Source: Galaxea fascicularis
Lineage: Eukaryota > Cnidaria > Anthozoa > Scleractinia > Euphylliidae
NCBI GenBank assembly: GCA_948470475.1
Contig: OX419343.1
Location: forward strand, 17,017,452-17,081,451
Direction of reading: 5' to 3'
Length of the DNA stretch: 64,000 nucleotides
Notes under the pieces: model-generated
What the model saw: only the letters and a program-made list of their open reading frames with translations
What the model was told of the DNA's origin: nothing
The model's database searches: none
Translations under genes and position numbers: made by a program
Shown: piece after piece, positions 1 to 11,439 of the stretch
Numbering within the stretch: the stretch's first letter is position 1
Layout of the letters: each line of letters opens with the position of its first letter

Positions 1-180
1 CAAGCGCGAAGGGCGTGGGGCATAAATCAACGGGGAAAAACGAGGAAAAGGAGGTTAGTAAGATATTTGTTATATCTCTGAGGTTAATCAGGCGCGAGGA
101 AAAGGAATCTTTCAAATTTATCGGGTCTTGCAGTGAAGTACGGTTCGCTAAATTGACCAATCACAGCGCGCGTACTAATT
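1..180. repeat. Dispersed repeat fragment (copy 1)
   Basis: The stretch with the words tctctgaggttaatc, gaggaaaaggaa, ctttcaaattta and gaccaatcacagcgcg matches, with many substitutions, the stretch at about 21262-21412. Two diverged copies in one window indicate a dispersed non-coding repeat. No open frame is supported, and the left end lies outside the window. Confidence 0.5.
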
Positions 181-1013
181 GAGCGATATAATAAAAGTTG
201 ATATTTTTATTTAATGTTCTTTTTTCGAGAATTTCCAAGCGTATAGCTACTTTTGAGGTTTCAAGTTACTACCTGGAGTTCCTCAGGTTTTCTCTGCCAT
301 GGATTCTTTATTAAAATACGTTTGGCTTCCTTGGACAATCGACCACAAGAGTGAACAGCTGACTTGAAAGCTACGCGGAAAAGGAGATTACAAACACACG
401 TGAGTACGCAAAAATACCCCAGCCTAGAAATCAATTAAATATTTGTATTTGGAAGCACCAGAGAAGCAAATATGTCACGAAAACCATGGAAATTGCACAG
501 GAAGTTGAAATTATCAGAAAAAGATTGAAAATGTGACGATGGACTGCAAAACTTGTAATTAGTTTTATTGTAGGTTTGTTTTTAAATCGTCAATAAAGGC
601 CCTTATCGGGTGTCGTACCCATTGCAAAGTATCAAAAACATTATTTTCGAAAAGAGATCAATCATATGTAAAAGAAAATTTAGCAATAGGTTAGTATAAG
701 TTGGGTCGCATTAGAGCTGAGGCGTCATAATTGTCGTGGTTCAGTTGTGTGTCGCAGGGGAAACGAATGTCAGCGATAGATAATGATAAATTATAAATTT
801 AAATTTTTATTAACAAAACCCTAAGTTTTAATTTTAGATAGGCAGGCTGTTCTTTTCTTAGATCTGGTTGTGGATTAGTCGGATGTTAAAACGTTTCCTT
901 GTAAAAATATCAACGAGCACTTTGCTATATTTCTAGCTCTTAAAATCAAGTTTATAAAACTTATAAAACTTATGAATATGTTACGTTCTAAAAAAGGGAA
1001 AGAAATGTCTTAC
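181..1013. other. AT-rich stretch, nothing recognised
   Basis: No coding frame, RNA gene or clear inverted repeat was seen. It should contain the intron downstream of the minus-strand exon ending at 1014. I looked for the next CNBD2-type exon on the minus strand here and did not find one, so the rest of that gene probably lies left of the window. Confidence 0.4.
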
Positions 1014-1272
1014 CGCTGACATTGAAAGATAACATCTCAGCATTTCCACCGCCTTGTTGGCTGATTTTGAATTCCTTGCTGTGTTCTTCAGCGATTTTTG
1101 ATTGCAAATCCTTCGTCCAACAGCCCTGTGACTGCACAGAACGAGCAATGCTGCGAAATCTCTCCAGCGCCGGCATTTTCTTCTCGCTTTTACTATCGTG
1201 GATCTCTTGTTTTTCTTTAATTGAAGAGGTCAGCTCATCTCTCCTTTGATGCATCATGACAAATTCCGCTCC
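1014..1272 (-). CDS. Internal exon of a second CNBD2-like gene (partial gene)
   Basis: On the minus strand an open exon is framed by an acceptor (gctacag before 1272) and a consensus donor (gtaaga after 1014). It encodes a charged segment with RFRSIARSV and ends in MLSFNVSG. The plus-strand CNBD2 gene has SFKRVAKAI at the end of exon 1 and RLSFNVNG at the end of exon 2, and both genes split the last Gly codon after its first base. Shared motifs plus a shared intron position and phase indicate paralogy. In this copy the two motifs lie in one exon, so an intron was lost or gained. Downstream exons with the cyclic-nucleotide-binding domain are not visible and should lie beyond the left edge. It could be a pseudogene fragment, although no stop or frameshift is seen. 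Confidence 0.6.
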
Positions 1273-1630
1273 CTGTAGCATATAGAGCGTTAAATGCCAA
1301 TTAGAGTTATCTTAACAAGACATCTGGATATGAAAACAGTTACGGGATGGTAGAATGACAGTTTTTACATCATAATTCAGTGTATGCGCGCGCAAAAGGT
1401 TTTATGCATCACCTGCAACATCTCGCTGATCTGGAGTGGCGGACTGGGAATAGAGCCCGGGGTTTACATGAAATACGGTATTTCATTAATTGCACTTAAC
1501 GGCGGGATAACCAGCCGAAGCTCCTTTGGCTGAATATAATTATCCAGTACCTTCGTATCATTTCCTATTTTTACTGTCAAACAGTCACAACAATCAGTCA
1601 AACTCGCAAGTGGTCAACTAGAAGAAATTG

Positions 1631-1899
1631 ATTGACTTCGGCATTGGCATCGTTTCGAGTAGGATGGAGAAGGACGAAGTACTTTTTGGCAAACAAAAGA
1701 CGATATTTCTTATATTCATTGGAGATCACGGAAGGTTTCAACTAGAAAACTTGCTAGAGTTAGGTCCACAAGGGCCAATCGTGCTTATAAACTTTATGTC
1801 AAATCTGCGAGACTTAAGCGTTATAAACATTCCGTTTTTATTAGGATAGTCAAATTATGGAACAGCTTACCAAGAGATAAAGTCAAAGCTGATAGCTAA
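1631..1899 (+). pseudogene. LINE reverse-transcriptase C-terminal tail, decayed
   Basis: In the frame running 1738-1899 the translation contains RSTRANRAYKLYVKSARLKR and then FIRIVKLWNSLPRD before a stop. The pattern hydrophobic-RIVKLWNSLP near the end of the polymerase is characteristic of non-LTR retrotransposons of the Jockey/CR1/L2 type. The upstream part (from 1631) fits only in another frame, so the copy is frameshifted. Only the 3' end is present, as expected of a 5'-truncated LINE insertion. Confidence 0.65.
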
Positions 1900-2243
1900 G
1901 CTTAAATTCTATTTGAATATTTAAGGATATTAACTTTTTATTATATTTTAATTTTGTGTTAAATTCAGTTCGGTTAGTTAGGACGTTTTACAGAGGGCTA
2001 CCTTTGGATTTTAAATATCTAGTTTTAATTTATACATATTCTGTACATATCTGTGGTTTCAATTACGTCTTGAATAAAGTATGTATACATGTACGTATTT
2101 AATTGACTTCGTCACAAACCTTTGGAACGCCGTAAGAGAGTTGCCGAATCTAGTGAACTCCAGCTCGCCTTTGTGATAAAAAAAAAAAAAGAATAGTCCC
2201 CTCTAACAGCTACTCGAGGTGAGTCATATTTATTATCCTTTAC

Positions 2244-2351
2244 ATACAGCGGGTCTGCGAACAGAAAAGCATGTTTGTTCTCATATTGAATTGGTTCTTT
2301 GCCAGCCCGAGTTAAAAGGGTTTTGAAACTGCGAGGTTTTAATAGTAACAT
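2244..2351 (-). CDS. Possible first coding exon of the minus-strand CNBD2-like gene
   Basis: A minus-strand ATG at 2351 opens 36 codons (beginning MLLLKPRSFKTLL) that reach a possible donor, TAT followed by gtaaag, in phase 0. That phase joins cleanly to the exon starting at 1272. A stronger-looking donor five bases earlier (gtatgt) would not keep frame. There is no similarity to CNBD2 that I can see, so the link rests only on position and phase. If true, the two CNBD2-like genes are divergent, with start codons about 480 bp apart. Confidence 0.25.
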
Positions 2352-2831
2352 TATTTAAGTCTCAAATCGTTCTAGCTGAACACGAGTGCTCTAATAATTG
2401 GGGAAACTCTAAATTAAATCAAATGTTGGTTTTTGGTTTTCAGTAAAATTGACAAAAACACTGCGAGGCGACATCTACATGAATGACAAATCAAAACATT
2501 CTAACTTTTTTTGCTGTGTTCGCATTTTCTTATCAAAGCTTGAAGGGCCAGTGAACTGTTGAGGTGTCGAGTTTTTATATCGTATGCTCGCAAGTCAAAC
2601 ACGTAGCGAAAGCCTATTGGATATCTTTTAAGGACTCGTTTCCCCGCTCTTGTTCCGGGTGACCGCTTGCGTTGAGCTGCAATTTGTTTCCTAAGCTACT
2701 TGACTCTATACCTTTTTTGTGATTCAACAGAGAGTACAAGGTCCATTAAAAGACTCTAGATCTTCAACGTTTTGTTCACCAGGGAGTGGTCCCTCCTGAA
2801 AACGACACTAGTGAAGGACAAAACCGCGGGA

Positions 2832-5800
2832 ATGTTTAAAATGAGGCTGTCAGCGACCGACGTTCTTAAGAATGGCCGAAGATCGAGTGGAGTCACAAAC
2901 CCATACCTTTTACCAGAATTTGACGAGGAAAATTACGAGCCGATAGCCAAACCACCGCAGTCAACTAATAAAATCACAAAAGAGGCCCCTTCAGTCCGGC
3001 AGAAACAAACCGGAGGACCTATGAGTTTCAAAAGGGTCGCCAAGGCTATCACTAAACAGAAAACTTGGTCATCTGTGCTCAAGGTGAAAAATAACTTTCA
3101 ACTGAATTAAATTAAATGATTAATATCATGGGTGACAAATTACTCCTTAATTTTGGCGCGAAATTTCAGAGTTAATTTATAATTTCAAATGTGAAATTAC
3201 AAAATTGCCATGGCAACGTTTTGTGTCAAGATGGCGCTCCAGGTTCAAAGATGTTATGGATATGCTTACGAGCTCTTAAAGTTTTAACTTTGTACATTTT
3301 CGCTTGAATTTCATCTAGCCCAGTTTGCTTTGGCCATATAATAAACTTTTAGCGACAATTTATACTTCAAAATGTGTTAACTCGGAGACAAATACACAGA
3401 TGACCGCGATCGGATTTTAGGCGCATTTTACACAGGCGCCGTTTTCAGTTCATTCATGAAGAATTATAGCGAATCATGTAACGAAGATTTGACAGTTGAC
3501 TCAACTTTGAAACATTTTGTAAACAGCAAGAAGGATTTAAAAGGGCTTTTTGACGAAAAATTAAAAAAAATTGTGAACTCTCGGCCGAAAGTATGCTTTG
3601 AATATTTCAATGCGTGGAGTTCTCGATACAATAAACAAGTCAAAAACCCACAATTGTGAGCGTAATTTGTCACCCATGATATTAATAGGTAATCAAATGG
3701 TATACTCGTAAAATCAGGGAATAATTTCACTTGCGTTTTGTCCAAATTATTAGAATTTGGACAAAACGCGCGTGAAATTATTCCCTAATTTCACTCGTCA
3801 CCATTTGATTACACATACTAATTCCACAGTTCTTATACCGAGGTACATGTGAATGTGTGTTATCAACTTTGTTGTATTGTATAGAAAAAGAAAACTTAGT
3901 AAATCAGTAGATTCCATGTTGCCGTGGATCTGTTCCGTAATAGATCACAGATGACATCAAAATGTGGTCAGAGCAAAAAGCCGAGTATGTCGTTGTTTTG
4001 TTTAAAGAAACATTTTGTGTTTCGTTTAGTGGCGCTCGACTGAGGCTTCTCGAGTTTAAGTCATTTTCTACAAAGAAACATGTCTTTTCTTCTTCTTGCT
4101 TTTGGAATTTGTGCACGGTCGATAAGACGTTTTTCTACGTCTTAATTCCTTCGCCCAATCTGCTAAGATGTCCTCTGAATGTTTAAAACTTTCCGCCCTT
4201 TGAAAAAAAAAAGAAGGAAAAAGTTTTTAATGATGACGTCATCTGTGCGCCTGTCTTCTGGTGGATCAAAGGTAAGAATCAATCAAAATTCATGTATAAT
4301 GCTGCCTATTGTATAATGTATTTCAGTATATAGCTGGCGTTTTTCCCGCTACAGTGTGCCCATTCATTGACTAGTTCATGGTCACATGACATCTAACAAT
4401 GAAACTGTTTACCGCCAAATGCCACGAGCGGACAACATTGCGAAAACTATGACGTCAAACGGGAAACAGTTCACTGTTAGCCTCGAAATGTTGGCCGCTG
4501 TTGCACATGATTACAGCGTGCACTTGAAGGTGGCCTGATGTTGTTGCTGGAAACTCAGCGCGTTTTTCAAAATTTGCTTTTGTTCTTGTTTTCCACCGGT
4601 TTGATCCATTTGTTTTGCTATACAACAAATCACTTAATGACTGCACCCTTGGGGAACAGTGAACTTTGTTTCCCGAGAATCTCAATGTTTCCCGAGACGA
4701 AGTGTTAAATGTTGTCACCATGACATGTGATCGGATGGAGTTTAAACAACGGCAACGGCAACGAAAATGTAAGTTCAAAATAAAACTTCTCGTTTTTAAT
4801 TTGTCACTCTTTCACGATTATTCCCGTTTGTTTAACCACAGGCGCCTCAAGCTCAACATAAGTGACGCGTAAACATGCATGGTGTTGTTTTACACAGTTT
4901 GAATGAACACTTAGGCGGGAAAGTATGTTTACGCGTCACTTATGTTGAGCTAGGGGCGCCTGTGGTTTAACTTGGAAAAAAATGCTGGCGAACTGTCCAG
5001 AGACTAATTAACTATCAACGGCGTTCAAATAAGGAATGAAAGTTTGCCGCCAAGTGTTCACGTTCTCAAGGAAATATCTTTGCGGTTTTGAAGATTACGA
5101 CAAAACCAAACTGTAGAACGCGCGTGCAGTGTGCTTGTTTTTTTGCTCGTTAAAACCCATTGTTTTGAGGCATTCTCGTTGCCGTTGCGTTCCCTTTTGC
5201 CTAAGCTCCCTCCTCTGTTCAACGGTCGGCGCGGTTGACACGTGCACGCTTCCTGTGTTCCATTAGGAACGGCTTTTGCGGGGTCCATGTTGTATTTCGA
5301 GCTAATCAATAGGGAGTTTAAGCAACGACTACGGCTACGGCAACGACAACGCCTCAAAACAATGGGGTTAATGACGAAAAGCAATCGTGCTGCACGTGCG
5401 GGATCCATTTAGTACATTTCTTTGCCCTACTCTGCAAAATAACTACGTGAACTGACCAAATAAGGTTTTGAAGACAACGTGAGCACGCAGCAGTGAATCT
5501 TTCATTCGTTATCTTTTCTTCAAGACAGTTCGTACCAATCCAGTTGTAGGATACTTCGTCTGCATTGTACAACTTGAACGAGATGGAATAATCGAAAAAT
5601 ACTTCCGATACCGCAAAGTTATATTTAGAAGCGACGCTTTCGTTGCTTAAACTCCCTATAGCCTAACTGAACTCCCTAATTCATGCCTTGCAAGTGGTTG
5701 ACGAAAGGCAGTTCTTTGGTGATCTCTGTCCTTGTTCACTTATTCTACACGACAAACATTGCACCTACTCGTTTTTACCGTGCTGAAAAATTGCCATCTT

Positions 5801-8800
5801 TCTTTCTTTGTTTAAGATCTTGCCATTAAAGGGAGTTAAGAAGTTTACTGCTCGCTCTTGTCTGATTCAATTCAAGTTTATTACTGTAAGCGTGTAGTAG
5901 TCATTAAATTCTTCTCATAAGCGGTATGCATCGCTGGAAATTCAACTATTTATCCTTTCAAAATCAGTGTGTATGACAATTCGATTCCCAAACTCGACGT
6001 CATATGTGGGTTGAGTTGGTTCCCTTCTCTGCTCCTTGAGGTTTTTCTCTTGCCGGGTATTCCGGTTTTCCCCTCTCCTCAAAAATTCAAACTCAAACTG
6101 AAGCGCACGAACTCATTTGAGCGAATTCTCTTAAGTTCTTTGGTAATCCGTGGGTAAACAAATTACATTTACATTGCTTTTTACATTTACATTTGACTCC
6201 AAGGAAGTGCGGCAGTCAGATGACCACACCCGAGCCAGAGGATTTGTTGCAAAGTCAGAAGATGGAGAGGGAAGGCTCAGCTTCAATGTCAACGGTACAC
6301 TTGCGGTGTAATACAGCTTCTTGCAATCAGATACTGATACAAGAAATCGGTAGCGAATCTATGAAAAATAAAAGATTACACACGCTGAATTCGCACAAAT
6401 GAAGGAATGGTTTTGCTCCATTCTTCTATAACTCAAAAAGGGACAACCATGTGACGATTTCAACAAACCATTTCAAATTAGGTCACGTTTTGAAGTGAAG
6501 TTTTCACACCAATTAAGATGTCACTCATGATCAGGCAGTGATTCTCAAAGATCTGAAAAATGGAGAATTAGATGTCTAATTAACTTCCAGAAGATAAAAG
6601 ATGGTGCTCCTATTGACTTTTCTGTATTTCTCTGTTAACAGCCTTTAAACCACATGTTCAGTCGTGCGGTTTTCTATCTCCTCATCTCAAGAAAACACTC
6701 CGAACGCTTTCCTGGCACAGAACTGACGAGGAAATTGAAGTGGTGTTGCAGGTTGTGAAGAAACTAAAATGTTTTGACAGATATCCCATGTACGTTAAGA
6801 GAGAGCTAGCGAAAGTGTTGTACTATGACATGTTTGAGAAAGGAAGAGTTGTCATAAAGCAAGGTGCGTTATAACATCAAAATACTAGGGGAGTCAGATA
6901 ATGTGGACATAAAACATACGTAACGATCTATATATCGACCAAGAATCGTAGTCAGGTCAGTATTCTTAGTTGTTGTACCTTTATGACAGTCGCGAACCCC
7001 TACTAACGGCTACCTCTCCACAGCGGCCATTTATTTTTGTCCCGGCGAGCAGTCTATACAATCATTCTTATTTCAACCACACAATGGCGACGGCCACTAA
7101 AGCGCGTCCCAACTGCCAAATTAAATTTAACCTCTCGACAACGGCCACTCAATCAACGAAGTGTATACAAAACTCTCGTTTTTCATTGTAAAGGGTCATG
7201 TTTGCACATTTTATTTTTTCTTGAACTGTAAAAATGACTGTGATTTGTACAGCACATTAGCTTGTGCTGCGGAAGATTATCCTGCAAGTGGAATGCTGAA
7301 GAACCTCCCTTAACAGTGTGGTCATATCAAGGCTGTTCTTTTCTTTTCTTTTCTTCTTTTAAGGACACGTTGGAATTTCATTTTACTTCATAGTATCGGG
7401 GTCAGTGATTGTAGAGCGAATGGAGCAAGATAAGAACACTGGGGAACAACATAAGCAGGTTAATATCAGCCGAAAGCCCAACAACAATAACTATTAGTAA
7501 TTACCATAGTGAAATAGGGTGCATACAAAATGATAGCGAACCGAGCCGAGACACAAAAAGATATGAATAGTGACGGAAAGTGGGTTCACAATAACGAATA
7601 ACTACAAATTAACAATAACACAAACATTAACAACAACAACAACAACAACAACAATAATAATTATGCTTCGGAGTCCTCTAATTCTGCGTGGAACGTGTGC
7701 GGCCAAAGACCGTAGGGTACAGCCCGCTCTCAACATGATTACAGTATTATGATTATAAGCTCTTGAACTTTTATACGTCTTCGCTCAAGAGAATTAGGAG
7801 ATAACTGCGGCAAGATTTCCACACAGCCCATTAACATTATATATGCATTTTGTGACTCAAACTTTATTCGTTTTTTGGAACAGTGGTGCGTGTATAATTA
7901 ATGAATGGGGCTGTGTGGAAATGTTTTCTGACAACTGCTTTATCATTTCAGCAACATTGATCAGTGTATTTACAGGCAAAAATGATGTTTGAAAAGCCCA
8001 CGCTAGAGCACACCACTTGAATTACTTAGATTACCCACTCTGTTGTTCTAGGTTGTTGGTGAGATGTCCGAAGGAGATGCGTTTGGTGAACTGGCTTTGC
8101 TTCATAACATTAGAAGAACGGCAACGATAATATGTAAAGAAAATTCAGAGTTTCTGAGAGTTGATAAACCGGACTTCGACGAAGTTAGTTTACAAATAGA
8201 TAATTTGAGTGGACATGAATCTGACAAAAGCTTAGTTCCGCCTTAAGATGAAGGGAAGTGCGGTGGTCGAAGGGTCAGAATCTCTCCTTTTCCGTACCCT
8301 GTTTATATTCTTCCCGTACCTCATGTGTTCTCCTAACTCCCGTACCTTTTTGTCTCTTTTGGTCTTGCTCCCGCGCCCGAAAAATTATTTCTCTCCCACT
8401 TCCCACCTTTTAGAACTTCCGCTTCCTGCCCTCTTCTTTCCCACTTTCCGTACTACTCCCACCCCTATTGTCCCGGGCTTCCACTCCGCTTTCCGCCCCC
8501 TCCCCACCTCCAACTAGAAAACCCCTGTATTTAATCGTTCCCCAAGAGGTCATCTCGAACAGGCAATACATTTAGATAAAACGTCTGAATGTTTCGGCCC
8601 AAATTTGAATGGATCAACTGGTCCCTCCTTCAAAAATGCCCTTTTTCTGCTGCGCGAGTTTAATCGTAAGTTTGCCATTCAGCATGTCAGAGCAATTCTA
8701 TTTTCAGGGTCTCTTTGTCTTATTGCCTTTAAGGTTCTGCGAAACAGTCATCAAATCGAGTGGGAGAGGAAACTGGCGATGCTGAATTTACAGCCAGTCC

Positions 8801-10407
8801 TTCAAGACTGGGCCAATACGGAGATAAGATCTACAGTTGCTCATACAAAGCTCCGAGAGTATTCTCCCAACACGGTATGTCATCAGACTTGACCATAATA
8901 GGAAAAATGAACTCGTACTCTATGGCTGAACATTTCTCGAGTCCGACAATCAATATTGAAACCGGCGCATAGTGATAATTTACCCAACGTCTTTTTAGAA
9001 AACCTTAACGATCCAAAATTTTACTTTCTTAGTTTTTTTTCGTGGACGTGACTACCACGCTTTGTTCCATTTGCAGCTTATTGCCGGCGACGTCGACTGC
9101 CCGGCTGACAACGTGTTTTTCATCCAATCAGGGAAATGCAAAATCGTTCGAGAAATGACGATGATACGCAGTGAATCATCCTCCGGAAAAACCAAGCTGA
9201 AACTTCCACCCATCAACTTCAACGAGAAAACTAGCGATAACAGCAAAGAAAGAGTTGTGAAGAAATACCTCACCATCCACACGTTAAAAGAAGGAGATTT
9301 CTTTGGAGTTGGAGAGGACTTGAAGAAAACTTATATTATCTCGGTTGGACGGGTGAGTAAGCAAAGGAAGAGATTTAGAGGACTCCACAAAACCGTTGAG
9401 ACTCACTCAAAAGCACGTAAAAACGTTTTTAGTTTAAGGCCAGACCTTCACATTTCGGGCAACCTGCAGTGTGGATCGGGGATAGCGACATTTCACGACT
9501 GATATTCCACTCATGGCGTCAAAAGTATCCACGACTCAATGAAGACAACTGGGAAGGCGTCAATTTCATTCAAGCTGGGTGGCCTTTTCAGCTCTGGACT
9601 GTATTAATAGGGGCCTGCATAAATTTATGAAAAAAAAGTGTATCAAATAAAAGCCCATCTCTTAGATTTTTGCCCCTTTTGGGACTTTGACTACACTATT
9701 GGCCGTTCCGAAATTCAAAAGGGAACTGGGGCGAGTTTCAAATTTTGAAGTAATCGATAAATTGACACCATCACGTGAAAGATAACATTGAGATTGGTCG
9801 ATTGACCAAGTTTGATTCTTTTAGGTTGAACAGAGACCAAGTTATGGACCTTGAAACACAGCTCAAAATCCATACAAACGTCTCTAATTTTGTGACAGCG
9901 TCCCCCAAAACCATGGTGTTGGGGGACGCAGCCTCAAAATTAGAGACGTTTGTATGGACTTTCAAATGCCCGGGGTTTGCCTGGGGGGGAGGGGGGGGAT
10001 GTTGAAGTTTCGAGTTGATCAGTGCATAAAACTGGCAAGCTGGGGTGTCATACAATTTAACACTGCCCCTAACCCTACCAGCCCCCCTCCCACCCCATAC
10101 CAATGAACGGTCCATAACTATCTTTCACATTCCACAGGTTTACTGTGTGCTCATCCCTCGATTAATTTTCGTGAAAAAGGACCGAGGAAAAGCCCTGGAG
10201 GCACTAAGGCAAAAACTCAACGAGGCATTTCTGACACAAAAGGAAGTATTTAAGTTTTATATTGAGGATATGAACTGGAAGGTTTATAAAAAGAAACTGG
10301 TAGATGACATTGTTAAGAGAAAAAAGAGGCCACACTGCACAACATTTAATGATGTGCCTGTTGTAGTAAGAATAGACAATGCGCATTACTTTGAATCATA
10401 TGATTGA
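2832..10407 (+). CDS. CNBD2: Cyclic nucleotide-binding domain-containing protein 2, complete eight-exon gene
   Basis: Coding exons are 2832-3083, 6204-6294, 6642-6863, 7364-7458, 8052-8183, 8734-8874, 9077-9352 and 10138-10407. Every intron is GT-AG, and phases (0,1,1,0,0,0,0) close to a 492-aa frame. Residues about 150-264 form a cyclic-nucleotide-binding domain. Its phosphate-binding cassette, FGELALLHNIRRTATI (231-246), keeps the Gly-Glu and the Arg expected to contact the cyclic phosphate. A second, divergent CNB-like half follows (about 312-430, with KEGDFFGVG). The N-terminus is basic and may be disordered. The mammalian CNBD2 family (CRIS) is a cAMP-binding protein needed for sperm formation and motility; a similar role here is inference. 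The ATG at 2832 is the first in frame after a plausible acceptor at 2781-2782; exon 2's donor (gtacac) is the weakest junction. Introns carry SINE and MITE copies. The next gene converges from the minus strand. Confidence 0.88.
3120..3685. mobile_element. MITE with 24-bp terminal inverted repeats
   Basis: The sequence ttaatatcatgggtgacaaa at 3120 recurs inverted at the right end (3662-3685), giving perfect 24-bp termini around 566 bp in intron 1 of CNBD2. A 67-codon open frame (3456-3659) ends just inside the right terminus and matches nothing I recognise. It is probably a non-autonomous DNA transposon. Confidence 0.7.
3689..3812. mobile_element. Palindromic MITE abutting the previous one
   Basis: gtaatcaaatggt at the left pairs with accatttgattac at the right, and most of the interior pairs too (tttgtccaaattatt against an inverted partner). 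The whole 124 bp forms a long hairpin only three bases from the preceding element. Confidence 0.7.
4735..5215. repeat. Fragments of the gggagtttaagcaacg MITE family
   Basis: Two diverged end fragments are present. A plus-oriented one at about 4737-4770 contains ggagtttaaacaacggcaac. An inverted one at about 5160-5215 contains ttctcgttgccgttgcg followed by ctaagctccctcc. A separate element lies between them at 4830-4971. Better-preserved copies are at 5309 and 23948. Confidence 0.5.
4830..4971. mobile_element. Foldback element in CNBD2 intron 1
   Basis: The left arm (taaccacaggcgcc ... ctcaacataagtgacgcg) is repeated in inverse at 4921-4971 with few mismatches, separated by about 45 bp. It resembles a short palindromic MITE. 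No target duplication was identified. Confidence 0.6.
5309..5660. mobile_element. MITE with termini tagggagtttaagcaacg
   Basis: Both ends carry the same 18-20-bp inverted terminus, starting at 5310 and ending at 5659, around a 350-bp non-coding interior. The left end continues into a degenerate run of cggcaacg-type triplets. The same end and interior recur at 23948-24150, which confirms a dispersed family. Confidence 0.75.
5975..6165 (+). repeat. tRNA-derived SINE, 5'-truncated copy
   Basis: The words cgattcccaaactcgacgtc, catatgtgggttgag and ccggttttcccctctcctca appear in the same order as in the fuller SINE at 19309-19565. The copy lacks the tRNA-like head and lies just upstream of CNBD2 exon 2. 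Confidence 0.7.
7633..7657 (+). repeat. (CAA)n microsatellite
   Basis: A short run of caa triplets sits within the fourth intron of CNBD2. It is simple sequence with no coding meaning. Confidence 0.6.
7809..7925. mobile_element. MITE family aagatttccacacagccc, copy 1
   Basis: The inverted termini are gcaagatttccacacagccc on the left and ggggctgtgtggaaat on the right, with the interior words gtgactcaaact and ttttggaacag. The same ends and interior occur near 11873-11995 and 58229-58357. Confidence 0.75.
9868..9962. repeat. Near-perfect hairpin
   Basis: The arm with tccatacaaacgtctctaat and gcgtcccccaa is repeated in inverse about 50 bp later, around the centre ccatgg. It lies in the last intron of CNBD2 and is probably a small palindromic MITE. 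Confidence 0.7.
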
Positions 10408-10518
10408 AAACAAAGAGAGAATACTCCAAGTTACCAATTTTTAAATTCTGATCAACTGTGAGAGAAAATGTCAAGATTTTTATTTAAATTGTCTATGGTT
10501 TCAGGTCTGTACACTAAC

Positions 10519-10643
10519 AGCACCTGGTTGCCCCTGGTGACTTACTTTTGCCTTTCGGTGACCAGGAAATATTAGTTTTTACGTCACACTTATATGCTGG
10601 GCACCCTGGATTTTGGGCAGCTACTTTTCTTAGAGCACAGCCT
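10519..10643. repeat. Dispersed repeat ggtgaccaggaaatattag, copy 1
   Basis: The words cccctggtgacttacttttgc, gtgaccaggaaatattag, tatatgctggg and gagcacagcct occur in this order here and again at 37620-37780 and 60950-61082. The copy falls in the predicted 3' UTR of CNBD2. Confidence 0.7.
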
Positions 10644-10674
10644 ACATGTAGTTGATGGTGTGTTATGGAAAACA

Positions 10675-10680
10675 AATAAA
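10675..10680 (+). promoter_or_regulatory. Candidate polyadenylation signal of CNBD2
   Basis: A canonical AATAAA lies about 270 bp after the CNBD2 stop codon and is the first such hexamer on this strand. The cleavage site cannot be fixed from sequence. Confidence 0.45.
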
Positions 10681-11439
10681 ATGATTATTATAATATTTTG
10701 TGAAATGATAAAAATGTTTTGTGAACCATATGCTCAATAACTGCCATTTGAAAATAAAAGGATCCAATAACAAACATACAAGAGTAACTAGTTAATGATG
10801 AAATGGCTGACTGAAACATAAGGATACAAAGTATACTTCATCCACAGCCTAAAGGCAACTAGCTGGGGTAAAACATCTCACATCTCCATAAGCGACTTAA
10901 ATATTTCTTCAAAACTGTTAAGGTTTCTCTTGAGTTAAAGAAAAAATCATGTAAAATTCAAAATCTGACATCAGGCCACCCAGTGTTATTTAACACTTTA
11001 CCTCCAACAGAAAGAAATTATATGTTTAAGTTACAAGAATGGTATTCCAACATACTTGATAGGAGAATAAAGTTATAAAAAATATAAACTTTATATAAAG
11101 TTGCTCAAAAACAGACTGTCCAGAAATTCAAAGACTGAATTCAGAACATACTACAGCTGTAATCAGCAACATCTTGAAAGGTACATGTAGGCTAATAACC
11201 CATGTTGCATTTTAATGTTTTTTGCTAAACTTTCATGGTAAAACATCCTCATTTCTTTAAATTTCTTGAGGGATAAGTTTATACCTTGTTGGAGCTCCAT
11301 GAACTCCACTTCAGTTATCAATATTGTTTAACAGTCACCAAGCACGACTCCAACGACAAACTGAATGCACTGTTATTTTCTCCTGAGTAACAGTTTTATG
11401 GGAAATGTCTGTCTTCCACTCTTCTCTGCATCATGTCAC
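10681..11439. other. AT-rich convergent intergenic stretch
   Basis: Lies between CNBD2 (plus) and the LYR-motif gene (minus), so it probably holds the 3' UTR of the latter. No coding frame, RNA gene or inverted repeat was recognised. Confidence 0.4.

Noticed and set aside
3456..3659. 67-codon open frame inside the MITE
   Set aside because: Not recognised, confined to a repeat, and ends at the terminal inverted repeat. Kept only as a note, not as a gene.
8248..8517. 89-codon proline- and phenylalanine-rich frame after CNBD2 exon 5
   Set aside because: A pyrimidine-rich intron stretch. Exon 5 ends at a donor at 8184 and exon 6 continues in phase at 8734.
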